Shown: one piece after another, positions 1 to 8,234 of the stretch
How positions within the stretch are numbered: the first letter of the stretch is position 1
Layout: each line of letters opens with the position of its first letter
Source of the DNA: Chloroflexota bacterium
GTDB taxonomy: Bacteria > Chloroflexota > Anaerolineae > B4-G1 > SLSP01
Assembly (NCBI GenBank): GCA_019873645.1
Contig: JAIOAX010000021.1
Location: 1 to 64,000 of the forward strand
DNA length: 64,000 nt
Direction of reading: 5' to 3'
Program-made: the position numbers and the translations under genes
The notes under the pieces: model-generated
What the model saw: only the letters and a program-made list of their open reading frames with translations
The model's database searches: none
What the model was told of the DNA's origin: nothing

Positions 1-221
1 CGCCTCGAAGACCGCCAGGCTCTCCCGATACAGCCGTTCCGCTTCGGCATACTGCCCCCGCGTGCGCAGCAAGTCCGCCAGGCTGCTTTGCGTCACCGCC
101 ACCGCACGCCGGTCGCCCACCGCCTCGAAGACCGCCAGGCTCTCCCGATACAGCCGTTCCGCTTCGGCATACTGCCCCCGCGTGCTCAGCAAGTCCGCCA
201 GGCTGCTTTGCGTCACCGCCA
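1..221. repeat. 120-bp direct repeat encoding TPR units
   Basis: Bases 1-101 and 121-221 are identical except at 66/186 (g versus t). The unit is 120 bp, or 40 codons, which is one TPR-plus-linker. The array continues beyond the window edge. Such near-identical TPR units are typical of recently expanded repeat regions. Confidence 0.95.
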
Positions 222-1866
222 GCCAAAGTTGGCATGTTTCTTGTTCCATGTCGGGTGGAGGTGTTTCCACCATGCGTGCAGCCGCAGCCATGCCGGCCCG
301 TAGCCAGTTTTCGCCGTGGGAGAAAGCATAGATTTGAAATTTCTGGGCAATCGCAAACGCCAAGGCAGCAGCCAGCCACGGATTGAGCAGCGGATTATCC
401 AACAGCAACCAGTCGGCGGCGCGCTCGATTTCCGGGCGGCAGATGTCGAGGGTGTGCCAGTCAGTCAGGCTAAGGCGTTCATGCTCCCTCAGGTAATCTT
501 GCCAATATGCGGCGTGCGCCAGCCGTGCCGCTTGAACTTCTTCGGCATCTTGCGCCAGCCGCGCCAGCGCGTACTCGCGCAGCAGGTCGTGCATCCACCA
601 CACGTCGTCGTCCACTTCTTCCAGCAACCCGGCATCGGTGAGGCGCGCCAGGGCGTCCCGCGCGGCGGGTTCGTCATCGTCCCACACGGCCTGCAGCGCG
701 GGCAGGGCAAACTCGCCGCGGGCGAAGACGCCTAAACAACACAGACGTTTTTTGTCGGCGTCGTCGAGGTCGGCGTAGCTGAGGTCGAAGGCCACCCACA
801 CGCTTTGGTCGAGGCGCTTGCCCTGGTCCAAAACCTGGGCGCGGCGTACCTGCACTTCGCGCAGCAGGACGTGCCAGGGAGACTCCGTGTCGGGCGCGCG
901 GCGGCGTTCGACAATGCGCGCCAGGCGGCGCGCCGCCAGCGTCAGCGCCAGCGGTACACGTCCCAGCAGTTCGATGACCTCGGCGGCGCATTGGGGATCG
1001 GGGGGCAGGTCATCAGGCAACAGGTCGGTAAGCAAAGCCTGGGAAGGCATGGGGTCCAACACGTTCAGACGGCGCAGGGCGCCGGGCGGCAGGGGCATAT
1101 CCTGACGGCGGCTGGTGATAAGCACAGCGCACGGCGGGCGCGGCGGGAGCAATAGTGGGAAGGCGTCCAGGTGCGCGCCGCGCACATCGTCGAGCACGAC
1201 GAGTGTGGGCGGCTGCCCGCGCCAGGCCCGGGCCAGGGCGTCGGCGCGTTGCAGGGGATCGGCGGTGTCCAGTTTCACGCCCAGCGCCGCGGCCATACGG
1301 TCCTGGATCGCCAGCACGTCGTTGGGGCCGCAATCGAGCCACAGGACGCGCCCCGCGAAGTGGTCGTCCAGGGCGCGGGCGGCGGCAATCGCCAGCTCAG
1401 TCTTGCCGATGCCGCCGAGGCCGCGCACGCCCGCCAGCGCGGAGACGTCGCCGCGTTTGAGGCGCGCGCACAGCCAGTCCAGGTCGGCGTCGCGGCCCAC
1501 CAGGCGCGGGGCGCGCGGGTCGGGGACGCGGGTGTAGATTTCAGACCTGACAGGTCTCGGAAGACCTGTCAGGTCTGCGGCGAGGGATTGCAATTCTGTG
1601 TGGCAGGCATCGGCGGCTTGTTCGGCGAGGACGGTGAGGAACAGGGCGAGGGCCAGCTCGCCGTTGTCGTTGTACCGGTCGTGCAGGGCATCCAGCAGGG
1701 CATCTACACGCTCGGCTTCTGTCGGCAGAGTAGGAATGTGATGCCGCCAGGGGTAGAGACGCGCGTCGGTAAAGAGCGCGCGCAGCGCTTCGTTGCTGTG
1801 GAAAGGACCGCAGCGCAACAAGGTTTCGCGGATCCGTGAACGCAGTAAGGGTGGAATAGGCGGCAT
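1..1866 (-). CDS. NLR-like STAND ATPase (EAD-like + NB-ARC + TPR), C-terminus cut by window edge
   Basis: The reading frame is open from ATG 1866 to base 1 and runs off the window, so the C-terminus is missing. A GGAG ribosome site precedes the ATG. Residues 1-85 resemble the effector-associated adaptor regions at the N-terminus of Chloroflexota NLR-like proteins (LLRCGPF, ALFLTVLAEQ). The NB-ARC part follows, with Walker A GLGGIGKTEL near residue 145, Walker B LVVLDD and a downstream SRR sensor. A winged-helix region (WWMHDLLREYALARLAQ) comes next, and then TPRs (LYRESLAVFEA) start near residue 545. The family is signal-transducing STAND NTPases, many of which are implicated in immunity or programmed death; that role here is inference. 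No partner effector with the same adaptor lies in the window. The linker between adaptor and ATPase contains a repeat-derived palindrome. Confidence 0.88.
   Translation of the reverse strand, partial: MPPIPPLLRSRIRETLLRCGPFHSNEALRALFTDARLYPWRHHIPTLPTEAERVDALLDALHDRYNDNGELALALFLTVLAEQAADACHTELQSLAADLTGLPRPVRSEIYTRVPDPRAPRLVGRDADLDWLCARLKRGDVSALAGVRGLGGIGKTELAIAAARALDDHFAGRVLWLDCGPNDVLAIQDRMAAALGVKLDTADPLQRADALARAWRGQPPTLVVLDDVRGAHLDAFPLLLPPRPPCAVLITSRRQDMPLPPGALRRLNVLDPMPSQALLTDLLPDDLPPDPQCAAEVIELLGRVPLALTLAARRLARIVERRRAPDTESPWHVLLREVQVRRAQVLDQGKRLDQSVWVAFDLSYADLDDADKKRLCCLGVFARGEFALPALQAVWDDDEPAARDALARLTDAGLLEEVDDDVWWMHDLLREYALARLAQDAEEVQAARLAHAAYWQDYLREHERLSLTDWHTLDICRPEIERAADWLLLDNPLLNPWLAAALAFAIAQKFQIYAFSHGENWLRAGMAAAARMVETPPPDMEQETCQLWLAVTQSSLADLLSTRGQYAEAERLYRESLAVFEAVGDRRAVAVTQSSLADLLRTRGQYAEAERLYRESLAVFEA
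1542..1577. repeat. Inverted repeat inserted in frame in the NLR-like gene
   Basis: A 16-bp arm at 1542-1557 (core GACCTGACAGGTC) is perfectly inverted at 1562-1577 (GACCTGTCAGGTC), with a 4-base loop. It encodes the linker stretch DLTGLPRPVRSE between the adaptor and the ATPase. Each arm is itself nearly palindromic. The element looks like a mobile repetitive palindrome tolerated because it is in frame and in a linker. Confidence 0.85.
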
Positions 1867-2199
1867 GATTGATCTCCGCAGAATTTCTTATCGCAAAGAC
1901 GTCAAGTCGCAAAGTAGGGCAACCTGTTAGGTTGTTCATTCGCAAGCTAAAGCTTGCGTCACCAATGTTACACAACCCCACAATGTTCCCGTAGCACAAA
2001 CTGTTCGTTTGCCCATTCGCAAGCTAAAGCTTGCGTCACCAATGTTACACAACCCCACAGTGTTCCTGTAACACAAACTGTTCGTTTGCCCATTCGCAAG
2101 CTGAGGGCTTGCGTTCCATGTGTTATACAACGAAAAAGACGGGAGACAAACGCTTTTTTCGCCGCGCTCATCCCCCGTCTACCGGCTACCGGCTACCGT
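1867..2199. repeat. Intergenic region with 77-bp tandem repeats
   Basis: No gene was found here. Units start at 1937, 2014 and 2091 (the last is partial, to about 2125), so the period is 77 bp. Each unit contains the perfect palindrome CGCAAGCTAAAGCTTGCG, slightly degraded in the third copy. The units also carry ACACAACCCCAC and CTGTTCGTTTGCC segments. The remaining bases show no further structure. Confidence 0.85.
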
Positions 2200-2958
2200 C
2201 TACTTGCTTCCCCTCGCCAACCCATTCCCGACGAGGTAGGTGTAGCTCTTCGCCACAGCTTCCAGCATATCGCCCGCACAGCGGTCAATTTCGACGACGA
2301 GCCATTCGGTATGACCTGCTCCGGCCTTAATGACGGCAGGGACATCCACGATGCCATCGCCTACAGCGGTCATCGGCTCGCCCTTGACGCACGGGCCGTC
2401 CTTGATGTGCAGGAACGGGGCGCGTGCGCCCATCTCCCGCACCACCTGCGCCGGATCAACGCCGGCGGTCTTGATCCAGTAGGTGTCCAGCTCGAAGAAG
2501 ATCGTGGGATCGAGCCGTTCCAGCATCACGTGATAGACGTAGCGCCCTTCGACCTGGATGTACTCCCACCAGTGGTTGTGGATGCCGAATGTCATCCCGT
2601 TTTCCCGCGCCACCTGGTTGGCCTGGTTGAAAAGGTCGCAGGTGGCCTTGATCTTGTCCAGCGTCTCGAAATCCGCCGGTCCCTTGCCGGTGATGATGCG
2701 CGGGCAGTCAATGGCGCGCATCGCGTCGAGCACCTCGTTCTTCGTGTCGCCCAGGGGCAGGCCGGTGTGCGCACTCGGCGCGACGAGACCCAGTTCCCTG
2801 AAGAGCTTCCCCGCCGCTTCCGCCGTCGTGCCGGGGAAACCCGCAGGTTCTACGCCCACGTAGCCCATCGCCGCGACTTTGCGCACGGCAGCTTCAAAAC
2901 CGTGCGCCTGCGCATACTCACGCACGGAATACAGTTGTAGAGCGATTGGTGATGTCAT
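2200..2958 (-). CDS. Sugar phosphate isomerase/epimerase (TIM barrel)
   Basis: This 252-residue protein belongs to the xylose isomerase-like TIM barrel family (AP endonuclease 2 type), which usually binds a divalent metal and interconverts keto sugars or inositol derivatives. The start IALQLYSVRE is characteristic. Probable metal and substrate residues lie in GIHNHWWEY, FELDTYW, FLHIKD and the C-terminal VVEID. The protein is full length for the family and has no signal peptide, so it is cytoplasmic. An AGGAG ribosome site precedes ATG 2958. Its neighbour on the same strand is DegV, 62 bp upstream. The exact substrate cannot be read from the sequence. Confidence 0.85.
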   Translation of the reverse strand: MTSPIALQLYSVREYAQAHGFEAAVRKVAAMGYVGVEPAGFPGTTAEAAGKLFRELGLVAPSAHTGLPLGDTKNEVLDAMRAIDCPRIITGKGPADFETLDKIKATCDLFNQANQVARENGMTFGIHNHWWEYIQVEGRYVYHVMLERLDPTIFFELDTYWIKTAGVDPAQVVREMGARAPFLHIKDGPCVKGEPMTAVGDGIVDVPAVIKAGAGHTEWLVVEIDRCAGDMLEAVAKSYTYLVGNGLARGSK

Positions 2959-3020
2959 TTTTTCTCCTCGTGATTTGTGTTATATGCGAAGTATGGAGTA
3001 GGGGCACATACTCCATATCC

Positions 3021-3878
3021 TTACTCTTCCGCCGCTACAGCCACTACACCGACGACACCAGCGCCGGAATGGACGGACAATCCCGGCGTGAAATCCGCCG
3101 TGATGATGTTTTCAGGGCAGGTCAAATGCTCACACAATTGTGCCTCGAATTCATGCGCTTTCTCCGGCGCGTTGACGTGGATGATCGCCATGCGCTCGAT
3201 GGGGTGGCCTTGCAGGCTCTCTGCCGTCAGCTCGATGACGCGCTCCCAGGCTTTATGTTGCGTGCGCACCTTTTCCAGCATATCGAGTTTGCCGTTGCGG
3301 ACGGTGAGGATGGGTTTGATGTTGAGCAGATTCGCCATGCCCGCCGCAAGGTGCCCCACCCGTCCGCTCATCGCCAGGTATTTGAGCGTCGCCAGGGCCG
3401 CATAGACGTGCGAACGCCGGCGCAGCGACTCGGCGGCGGCAATCGCCTCCTCCTTCGAGGCGCCTTGCCGGATGACTTCAGCAGCCACCAGAGCCATAAA
3501 GCCTTGCCCCATGGAAAGGGTACGCGAGTCTATGACGGTGATGTCGCGGTCGGGCATCAGGCCGCGGGCGGTGAGAGCCGCGTTGTACGTTCCGCTGATC
3601 TCCGAGCTGACGCAGAAGCACAACACTGATGCGGCGCCGGCGTCAAAGGCATTCTGGTAGGCGATGGCAAACTGGCCGGGCGTCGGCGCGGAGGTTGTGG
3701 GCAATTTGCCCTCGCGGTCAATACGCACGAATGCCTCGGCATCGTTGATGTCCATTTCGGCGCGGAGGGTTTCCTGGCCGAAGTGGATGTTGATGGGCAC
3801 CTGTTGGATGTCGTACTGCGCGGCAATCGCGGCCGGTAAGCTGGAATCCGTATCGGTAATAACAGCGATGGGTAACAT
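3021..3878 (-). CDS. DegV family fatty acid-binding protein
   Basis: A 285-residue DegV protein. The family binds a fatty acid in a two-domain fold and, in Firmicutes, partners with fatty acid kinase FakA (role name FakB). Visible hallmarks are VITDTDSSLP at the N-terminus, the TTSAPTPGQF loop, SSEISGTYNAA and VIDSRTLSMGQG. Length is normal. A strong AGGAGG site precedes ATG 3878. No FakA-like kinase is nearby, so the partner is not identified here. The gene is followed on the same strand by the isomerase. Confidence 0.93.
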   Translation of the reverse strand: MLPIAVITDTDSSLPAAIAAQYDIQQVPINIHFGQETLRAEMDINDAEAFVRIDREGKLPTTSAPTPGQFAIAYQNAFDAGAASVLCFCVSSEISGTYNAALTARGLMPDRDITVIDSRTLSMGQGFMALVAAEVIRQGASKEEAIAAAESLRRRSHVYAALATLKYLAMSGRVGHLAAGMANLLNIKPILTVRNGKLDMLEKVRTQHKAWERVIELTAESLQGHPIERMAIIHVNAPEKAHEFEAQLCEHLTCPENIITADFTPGLSVHSGAGVVGVVAVAAEE

Positions 3879-3972
3879 AAATTCCTCCTGGATAAAATAG
3901 ATAAAAACGTTTATTTTCCGTAGTGTAAATGAAAATACCAGGGGGTCAAGGAGTTTCTTTAATTATCCCCGG

Positions 3973-4000
3973 TGGACAAACGACAAAGCATATCTATAAT
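3973..4000 (+). promoter_or_regulatory. Candidate sigma-70-type promoter for the LCP gene
   Basis: TGGACA at 3973-3978 and TATAAT at 3995-4000 are separated by 16 bp. They lie 30-40 bp upstream of the LCP start and point the right way. Match to the consensus is good; there is no experimental support. Confidence 0.6.
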
Positions 4001-4039
4001 ATGAGTAGTCTTTATGTTGCATAATCGGGTGTGTCGTGT

Positions 4040-5599
4040 ATGTCCAAAACTCAAAGCGTGTTGCTGACGTGCTGCTGTCTGGTGCTGGTCTCATTGCTGA
4101 CGGTTCTGCTGTTCAACATCGCACGGCTGGCGCCCCACACGACGCCTACCATCTACATTGTCATCACCCCGACCAGCAGCCCTGTCCCCCCAACGTTTAC
4201 CGCGCCCCCTGCGCCTCCTTCACCAACGCCTTCGCCGCCGCCGACGCTCTATATCCCGCCGACATGGACGCCAACGTTTACCCCTTCCCCATCGCCGACC
4301 GCCACACCCTCACCCACCCGCACGCCGACCCCAACGAAAACGCCGACGCCTTCGATCACCCCGTCGCCGTTGCCGCCACGCCGCCCGACGGCCATCCCCG
4401 TCACCCCTATCGCCGAGCTGGAAATCACGATGACGCAGGCGTACTCCGGCTACTTGCCGGTTCCCATTCCGACAGCCGTGCCGCGCTATCCCATCCCCGA
4501 AGATGCCATAACGGTCGTGCTGCTCGGCAGCGATCAGCGTCCCGATTGGAATTACTGGAATACCGATGCGATTCAGTATGTGGTCATTTACCCGGATATT
4601 CCATCCGTAGCGGTGCTTTCTATCCCACGGGACTTGTATGTTTACATCCCTAACATGCGGATGAGTCGCATCAATACCGCCGACTTGTATGGCGAACTTT
4701 ATGGATTTGACGGCGGCGGATTTGGACTGCTCAACCAGACGCTGCTTTACAATCTAGGCATCACCGCCGATTATTATGCAATGGTCAATTTCGATGGCTT
4801 GATGGGGCTGGTGGATGTGCTCGGAGGTGTGGATGTGCCTGTGCACTGTCAACTGCACGATTACTGGCCCATCCCCGATGAAAATGGGGAATACCATATT
4901 TTGACGCTTGAACCGGGTCTCCATCACATGAATGGAGAACTGGCTTTGTGGTACTCGCGGACGCGCAAAACGACCAACGTTTTTGCCCGCGAGGCGCGCC
5001 AGCAGCAGATTCTGGAGGCGATGTGGCGCAAGGCGAAGCAGTCCAACCTGCTCAGCATACTCCCGTCCCTGTATGAACAGACCCGCGATCTGTACCAAAC
5101 GGATTTGGGTCTGGACATCATTCTCAGATTGGGGATTGTGGCCGCCCAGCTCGACAGCACCGACGTGCGGTTTTACAATATCGGACGCAATGAGACGCAA
5201 TTTTACATCACCGGGCAGGGCGGCAACGTCTATTTGCCTCTTTGGGAGCCGATGGCGGCGGTGATTGACGCGGCCATCAAACGTCCCGCCGAAAGCCGCG
5301 CCGCTCGCGCCGAAATCCGCATCGAGGTGTGGAATGGGACAACGCTCCCCGATCGGGATTGGCTGGCAGCGGATACGCTGACACGCTACGGGTATACCCC
5401 TATTGTCAACCCTGCCGACCACCTGGATTATGCCCAGACGCAGATTGTCGTTTTCGGCAGTACGGCAAAGGGTACCGGCCTCAGCCACATTCAACAGCTT
5501 TTCCACGTGCGCGATGAGAATGTGAGCTATGTTGACAACCCCGCCAGCGACGTGAAATTACGGCTCATCCTCGGTGCGGATTACGACCCTTGCCGATAA
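4040..5599 (+). CDS. LytR-CpsA-Psr (LCP) family cell-envelope protein
   Basis: LCP enzymes transfer undecaprenyl-linked glycopolymers to the cell wall or other envelope acceptors. ATG 4040 is taken as the start, with GTG 4031 as an in-frame alternative; neither has a clear Shine-Dalgarno. Residues about 7-28 form a membrane anchor, followed by a long Pro/Thr linker of about 90 residues. The LCP domain (about 150-340) contains VVLLGSDQRPDW, NTDAIQYVVI, LSIPRDLYVYIP and the Arg-rich LWYSRTRKTTNVFAREARQQ. A LytR_C-like domain follows (IEVWNGTTLPDRDWLAADTL). Product length is 519 residues. The Pro/Thr spacer suggests the domain sits away from the membrane. Confidence 0.92.
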   Translation: MSKTQSVLLTCCCLVLVSLLTVLLFNIARLAPHTTPTIYIVITPTSSPVPPTFTAPPAPPSPTPSPPPTLYIPPTWTPTFTPSPSPTATPSPTRTPTPTKTPTPSITPSPLPPRRPTAIPVTPIAELEITMTQAYSGYLPVPIPTAVPRYPIPEDAITVVLLGSDQRPDWNYWNTDAIQYVVIYPDIPSVAVLSIPRDLYVYIPNMRMSRINTADLYGELYGFDGGGFGLLNQTLLYNLGITADYYAMVNFDGLMGLVDVLGGVDVPVHCQLHDYWPIPDENGEYHILTLEPGLHHMNGELALWYSRTRKTTNVFAREARQQQILEAMWRKAKQSNLLSILPSLYEQTRDLYQTDLGLDIILRLGIVAAQLDSTDVRFYNIGRNETQFYITGQGGNVYLPLWEPMAAVIDAAIKRPAESRAARAEIRIEVWNGTTLPDRDWLAADTLTRYGYTPIVNPADHLDYAQTQIVVFGSTAKGTGLSHIQQLFHVRDENVSYVDNPASDVKLRLILGADYDPCR

Positions 5600-5678
5600 A
5601 AAGCGATCAGCGATCAGCAATCAGCTATTAGCTTTTAGCAGAGTTGAAGGCTGACGGCTGAAAGCTGATCGCTATACA
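5600..5678. repeat. Short-period repeat (GCTGAAA/GATCAGC heptamers) between convergent genes
   Basis: A run of degenerate 7-bp units such as GATCAGC, GGCTGAC and GGCTGAA fills the gap between the LCP gene and the beta-mannosidase. It ends about 5 bp before the mannosidase stop. The same unit family forms the array at 44046-44213. Confidence 0.75.
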
Positions 5679-8144
5679 TTATGCGAACGAAGTGTACAGG
5701 GAACGGACCTGCAAAGCCGCGCGAGCTTGATCCAGTGTCCAGTCGGTAGGCAAGGGACAGGTGACTGTGACCGTGCGGCCGGCCGGCACATCGAAGTAAT
5801 TATCGCTGAAGACGACATCCACGCCGGCAAGCATCAGTTCTACAAACCGCGCCAGAGATTGCGCCGTGACCTCAAAAATTAGCGTGTTTTCTTTTTGACT
5901 GACGTTCACCGTCACCCCTGGATTAACCAACGCCAGATGTTTGTCGGGCACAAAAGTCACCACGCGCCGCGCTATGAAGACCTCGTCCTGCCACAATTCA
6001 CAGACAAAAACAACCTGACGGCAATTTTCGTCGGAGACACGCCCGCCGAAGTCCAGGGTGCGCACGTGCGTTGAAGCTAACGGCGCAACCGTCACCGGCT
6101 CGACACCGGCCGCGAGTTCTTCGCCTCCCAGCGTTTGCAACGACCAACGCACGACACCCTGCCAGGGTTGGCGCAGGTCGTTGGTAACGTGGATACCCAT
6201 CACCGTGCCGACATCTTCGATGGAAAGCAACACCGGCGCGTAGAAGCGTCTGGCGGCATAGTGCAATGCCTTCCAGCGTCCGTAGTAATCCAGGCTTGAC
6301 CATGGCGCCACCGGCCAGCAGTCATTGAGCTGCCAGTACAGGGTGCCGCTCACGCGGTTTTTGTTCCGTCGCCAGTGCTCGACGCCGAAGCGGATACCTT
6401 CCGCCTGCAACAGTTGTGAGAGGTAGACCAGCGACGGGAAATCTTTGGGCATGCGGAAGTGATCGGTCATGTGGGCGATCATTTTGCCGTTGCCGGAGGC
6501 GCTGCGCTGATGGTGTTCCATGATATATGAGGTCATGTTCCAATCCGCCTCTTCCGCGTAGGTGCGGATGGTTTCCAGCGGTGGGAGCGACTGGAAGCCG
6601 AATTCGCTCATAAAGCGCGGGTACTGACTGCGATACGCCGAGAAGGGCTTACCGCCATGCCAGACATCCCAGTAATGCGCATCGCCGCGTTCCTGACCAT
6701 GCGGGGGCTGGAAGGGGATGCCGGTCGAGGGGGAACTGGGCCAGTAAGCGTGCTCGGAATCCTCGGCCGCAATCCACGCCGGCAAGAGTTGATGGAAGAA
6801 GCGATCATAGTCGGCCTTCAAATCCGCATTTTCAGGCCGATCCCAGCCCCAATATACCCAGCCGGCCTCCATCTCATTGTTGCCGCACCACAGCGCCAGG
6901 CTGGCGCGGTGGCGCAGACGGCGCACGTTCTCGAGAGTTTCGATGCGCGCGTTTTCGATGAAAGCCTCGTCCCACATCGGGTAGATGCTGCACGAGTAGA
7001 TGCAGTCCTGCCAGACCAGGATGCCGTATTTGTCGCACAGGTCGTAGAAACGATCCTCTTCGTAGAAGCCGCCGCCCCAGACGCGCAGCATATTCTGGTG
7101 TGATGCCGCGGCATCGCGGATCAATTGTTCAAGAATGGCGTCCGTGATGCGCGTCGGGAACGAATCTGCCGGAATCCAGTTGGACCCTTTGGCGAAGATA
7201 GGCACGCCGTTGACAACGAAGGTGAATGATTCACCCCAGGCGTCGGGTTCACGGCGCAGTTCGAGGGTGCGCATGCCGATGCTGTAACTCACCAGATCAC
7301 AGGCTTTTTTCTCGGTCAACAAAATGACATCCGCATCATAGAGCGGCTGTGCTCCGTACCCGTTGGGCCACCAGAGTTCCGGGTCTTTGATTTGAATGCT
7401 CAATGTTAAGGTGTCGCCGGTCACCTCGGCCTCGGCATGGCGCGCTTCTCTCTCCGGGTTGATGAGCTCAAAAACGGCGATCAGTGGCACATTGCTCCAG
7501 CGTTCAATAGTGATGGTAGCTGTGACCGTCACCAATTTGTCGCTGTAGTAATCCTGATGAAAACGAACATCCACAATCCGCGCAAAACTGCGCCCCTCAA
7601 TATAGATGTCCTTCCAAATGCCGATAGGGGGTAATTGCGGCCCCCAGTCCCAACCGAACTGACAAGGGGCCTTGCGTAGATATTGTCCGCCTTCAATGGC
7701 CTGTGAAACGCCGCGCAGTGGACGTTCCGCCATTTTGGCGGTGATGTATTGTACCGGTGAGCGGAACAAAATCACCAGTTCGTTCTCCCCTTCTGGACGC
7801 AGCAAGGACTTAACATCCCATGTGTAACGGCGGAACATATTGTCCGTCGCACCGAGACGCACGCCGTTGAGGGTGACTTCTGCCAGCGTGTCCAGTCCCT
7901 CACAGACGAGGGAAATACGCTGTTCTTTCATCATAGCGGCATCCACGGTGAACGTGCGCCGGTAGACCCAGTCGCTTTCGGCGACCCACATGACGCGCTT
8001 TTCATTGTCGGCCACAAACGGATCAGGGATCAGCCCCAATTCCATCAAGTCGGTATGGACGCTGCCGGGGACGGTTGCGGGCCACCAGGTCTCACTGTCA
8101 CTTTTGCGAAATTGCCATTCGCCGGTTAAAGGTAGACGATGCAT
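5679..8144 (-). CDS. GH2 beta-mannosidase
   Basis: This 821-residue glycoside hydrolase family 2 enzyme most resembles beta-mannosidases, which remove terminal beta-mannose from manno-oligosaccharides or N-glycan cores. The N-terminal jelly roll has PATVPGSVHTDLMELGLIPDP, the typical mannosidase opening. The likely acid/base is Glu424 in LWCGNNEMEAGW and the nucleophile is Glu514 in FMSEFGFQSLPP. There is no signal peptide, so it probably acts in the cytoplasm on imported oligosaccharides. AAGGAG precedes ATG 8144. It is the last gene of the minus-strand glycan locus, and a short-period repeat lies just past its stop. Confidence 0.93.
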   Translation of the reverse strand: MHRLPLTGEWQFRKSDSETWWPATVPGSVHTDLMELGLIPDPFVADNEKRVMWVAESDWVYRRTFTVDAAMMKEQRISLVCEGLDTLAEVTLNGVRLGATDNMFRRYTWDVKSLLRPEGENELVILFRSPVQYITAKMAERPLRGVSQAIEGGQYLRKAPCQFGWDWGPQLPPIGIWKDIYIEGRSFARIVDVRFHQDYYSDKLVTVTATITIERWSNVPLIAVFELINPEREARHAEAEVTGDTLTLSIQIKDPELWWPNGYGAQPLYDADVILLTEKKACDLVSYSIGMRTLELRREPDAWGESFTFVVNGVPIFAKGSNWIPADSFPTRITDAILEQLIRDAAASHQNMLRVWGGGFYEEDRFYDLCDKYGILVWQDCIYSCSIYPMWDEAFIENARIETLENVRRLRHRASLALWCGNNEMEAGWVYWGWDRPENADLKADYDRFFHQLLPAWIAAEDSEHAYWPSSPSTGIPFQPPHGQERGDAHYWDVWHGGKPFSAYRSQYPRFMSEFGFQSLPPLETIRTYAEEADWNMTSYIMEHHQRSASGNGKMIAHMTDHFRMPKDFPSLVYLSQLLQAEGIRFGVEHWRRNKNRVSGTLYWQLNDCWPVAPWSSLDYYGRWKALHYAARRFYAPVLLSIEDVGTVMGIHVTNDLRQPWQGVVRWSLQTLGGEELAAGVEPVTVAPLASTHVRTLDFGGRVSDENCRQVVFVCELWQDEVFIARRVVTFVPDKHLALVNPGVTVNVSQKENTLIFEVTAQSLARFVELMLAGVDVVFSDNYFDVPAGRTVTVTCPLPTDWTLDQARAALQVRSLYTSFA

Positions 8145-8161
8145 TTTGTATCTCCTTGGGG

Positions 8162-8234
8162 GGTAATGAGTAATCTGTAATCAGGGATTAGGGATTCGTA
8201 ATTCGTAATTCGTTATCCGCCACTCGCTATTCGC
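8162..8234. repeat. ATTACGA/TAATCAG heptamer repeat overlapping a gene end
   Basis: Degenerate 7-bp units (ATTACGA, GATTACA, GCGAATA variants) run from the spacer into the last codons of the oxidoreductase gene. That gene's stop codon (8213-8215) lies inside the repeat. Confidence 0.8.
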
